Positions 63,435 through 64,000 of a stretch of DNA of 64,000 bases are shown in pieces. The translations under genes and the position numbers were made by a program. The stretch covers positions 1 to 64,000 of the forward strand of contig NZ_REGE01000002.1 of the NCBI RefSeq assembly GCF_003688935.1. Reading direction: 5' to 3'. Each line of letters opens with the position of its first letter. The first letter of the stretch is position 1. Origin of the DNA: Corynebacterium macginleyi. GTDB taxonomy: Bacteria; Actinomycetota; Actinomycetes; Mycobacteriales; Mycobacteriaceae. The notes beneath the pieces were generated by a model. The model saw only the letters and a list, made by a program, of their open reading frames with translations, did no database searches and was not told the DNA's origin.

Positions 63435-63470
63435 CCTCCTTCCCCGCCTCACGGTGCGGTCATTAAAGGA
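63435..63470 (-). promoter_or_regulatory. PyrR-binding RNA hairpin overlapping the pyrR ribosome-binding site
   Basis: On the minus strand TCCTTT (63470-63465) can pair with AAGGA plus a G (63442-63437), which is the ribosome-binding site. Above an internal loop, CCGC pairs with GCGG around the loop ACCGUGAG. The loop and its closing base read CCGUGAGG, matching the CNGNGAGG consensus known for PyrR-binding loops of Bacillus and of the mycobacterial pyr leader. PyrR-UMP binding should stabilise the hairpin and block translation. Confidence 0.8.
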
Positions 63471-63493
63471 TGCCTGTCAATGGACTTTGAGAC

Positions 63494-63509
63494 GTCTATG
63501 CTGATAGAC
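63494..63509. promoter_or_regulatory. Inverted repeat in the divergent pyrR promoter region
   Basis: GTCTAT-GCTG-ATAGAC is a perfect six-pair repeat with four-base spacer. TAGAC of each arm could also serve as part of a -10 element in either direction. It is an operator or overlapping-promoter candidate for pyrR and the plus-strand gene at 63575. Confidence 0.35.
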
Positions 63510-63525
63510 ACGTATTACTTTAGCA

Positions 63526-63548
63526 CCTCACCCGCCATGTGGGTGAGG
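63526..63548 (+). promoter_or_regulatory. Hairpin in the leader of the TIGR01777-type gene
   Basis: CCTCACCC / GGGTGAGG (eight pairs, seven-base loop) lies 27 bp upstream of the start codon at 63575. There is no T run. It may stabilise or control the mRNA leader; nothing more can be said. Confidence 0.3.
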
Positions 63549-63574
63549 CCCAGTCGAAAGAGGTGCATTACACA

Positions 63575-64000
63575 ATGAGTTTCTCCGCACAACACGTAGT
63601 TCCAGCCGCCCGCGAACATGTCTGGCAATGGCATACCCGGCCAGGGGCGCTGACGCGCCTCAACCCGCCTTTCGCTTTTATGAAGCCGGTACAGCAGGCC
63701 ACCGATCTGGGAGATGGTACCTCCCTGCTCGCCCTACCCGGGGGTGTGAAGTGGACTGCCCAGCACGACCTGGCGCACTACCAAGCCGGGTATAGCTTCA
63801 GCGATGTCTGCATCAACACACCCATCCGCAAATTTGTCAAATGGCGCCATACGCACCGTTTTGCCGATCACCCAGACGGGACGCTAATTACAGATGAAGT
63901 CGATACCCGCATTCCTGCTAAGGCCCTCAACTCGGTATTCGCCTACCGGCAGCACCAGCTGATCGAGGACATTTCCTTTGAAAATCGCCTCCGCGAAAGC
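63575..64000 (+). CDS. TIGR01777-type protein: SRPBCC domain, start of a fused epimerase (partial)
   Basis: The frame runs open to the window end, giving 142 residues. It begins MSFSAQHVVPAAREHVWQWH, and the visible part (FMKPVQQATDLGDGTSLLAL, VDTRIPAKALNSVFAYRQHQ) is a START/SRPBCC-like ligand-binding domain. In corynebacteria such domains precede an NAD-dependent epimerase of the TIGR01777 (SulA-like, YfcH) family; the epimerase part would lie beyond 64000. ATG with AAAGAGG about 12 bases upstream. The epimerase assignment is inferred from the N-terminal domain alone. Confidence 0.65.
   Translation, partial: MSFSAQHVVPAAREHVWQWHTRPGALTRLNPPFAFMKPVQQATDLGDGTSLLALPGGVKWTAQHDLAHYQAGYSFSDVCINTPIRKFVKWRHTHRFADHPDGTLITDEVDTRIPAKALNSVFAYRQHQLIEDISFENRLRES

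Overview
The window is a chromosomal segment of a Corynebacterium, called at genus level only. The gene order sufR-sufBDCSU-sufT, mptB, ctaA, ctaB, tkt-tal-zwf-opcA-pgl, secG-tpi-pgk-gap, whiA-yvcK-rapZ-uvrC, ribH-ribBA-ribE-ribD, rpe-rsmB-fmt-def-priA-metK-coaBC-rpoZ-gmk-mihF-pyrF-carB-carA-pyrC-pyrB-pyrR is the one known from C. glutamicum and, in part, from mycobacteria. MptB (lipomannan mannosyltransferase) and the actinobacterial host factor MihF support mycolic-acid actinobacteria. Many genes start with GTG or TTG, and several appear to be leaderless.

Layout. 1-1560: debris of four insertion-sequence fragments (IS3, IS256, IS3, IS110) around one AT-rich orphan gene. 1.7-5.4 kb (minus): an ECF-type importer (S, T and an unusual fused ATPase) behind a nucleoside hydrolase, together suggesting nucleoside or base salvage. 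5.4-7.8 kb: an NAD(P)-binding reductase diverging from an ACT-domain protein and its DUF711 partner. 7.9-15.9 kb (minus): an ABC-F ATPase and the complete SUF iron-sulfur assembly operon headed by its repressor sufR. 16.1-22.7 kb: mptB, an ABC exporter, heme A synthase, quinone reductase and heme O synthase. 23-29.7 kb (plus): the pentose phosphate operon. 29.8-33.4 kb (minus): secG and the lower glycolysis cluster gap-pgk-tpi, without the ppc gene found here in C. glutamicum. 34-35.6 kb (plus): an L-lactate permease inserted between gap and whiA.

35.8-63.4 kb is one 28-kb minus-strand directon: WhiA, YvcK, RapZ and UvrC; riboflavin synthesis; rRNA methylation and formyl-Met handling; PriA; SAM and coenzyme A synthesis; omega subunit, guanylate kinase and MihF; and de novo pyrimidine synthesis. 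The last is headed by pyrR, whose Shine-Dalgarno sequence is embedded in a hairpin with the PyrR-binding consensus, predicting translational repression by PyrR-UMP. The window ends inside a TIGR01777-type epimerase gene on the plus strand.

No tRNA, rRNA or CRISPR array was seen. The less ordinary parts are the ECF/nucleoside hydrolase module with a degenerate ATPase half, the PyrR RNA element, the long hairpin between pgl and secG, the substituted P-loop of RapZ, and the orphan gene in the IS debris.
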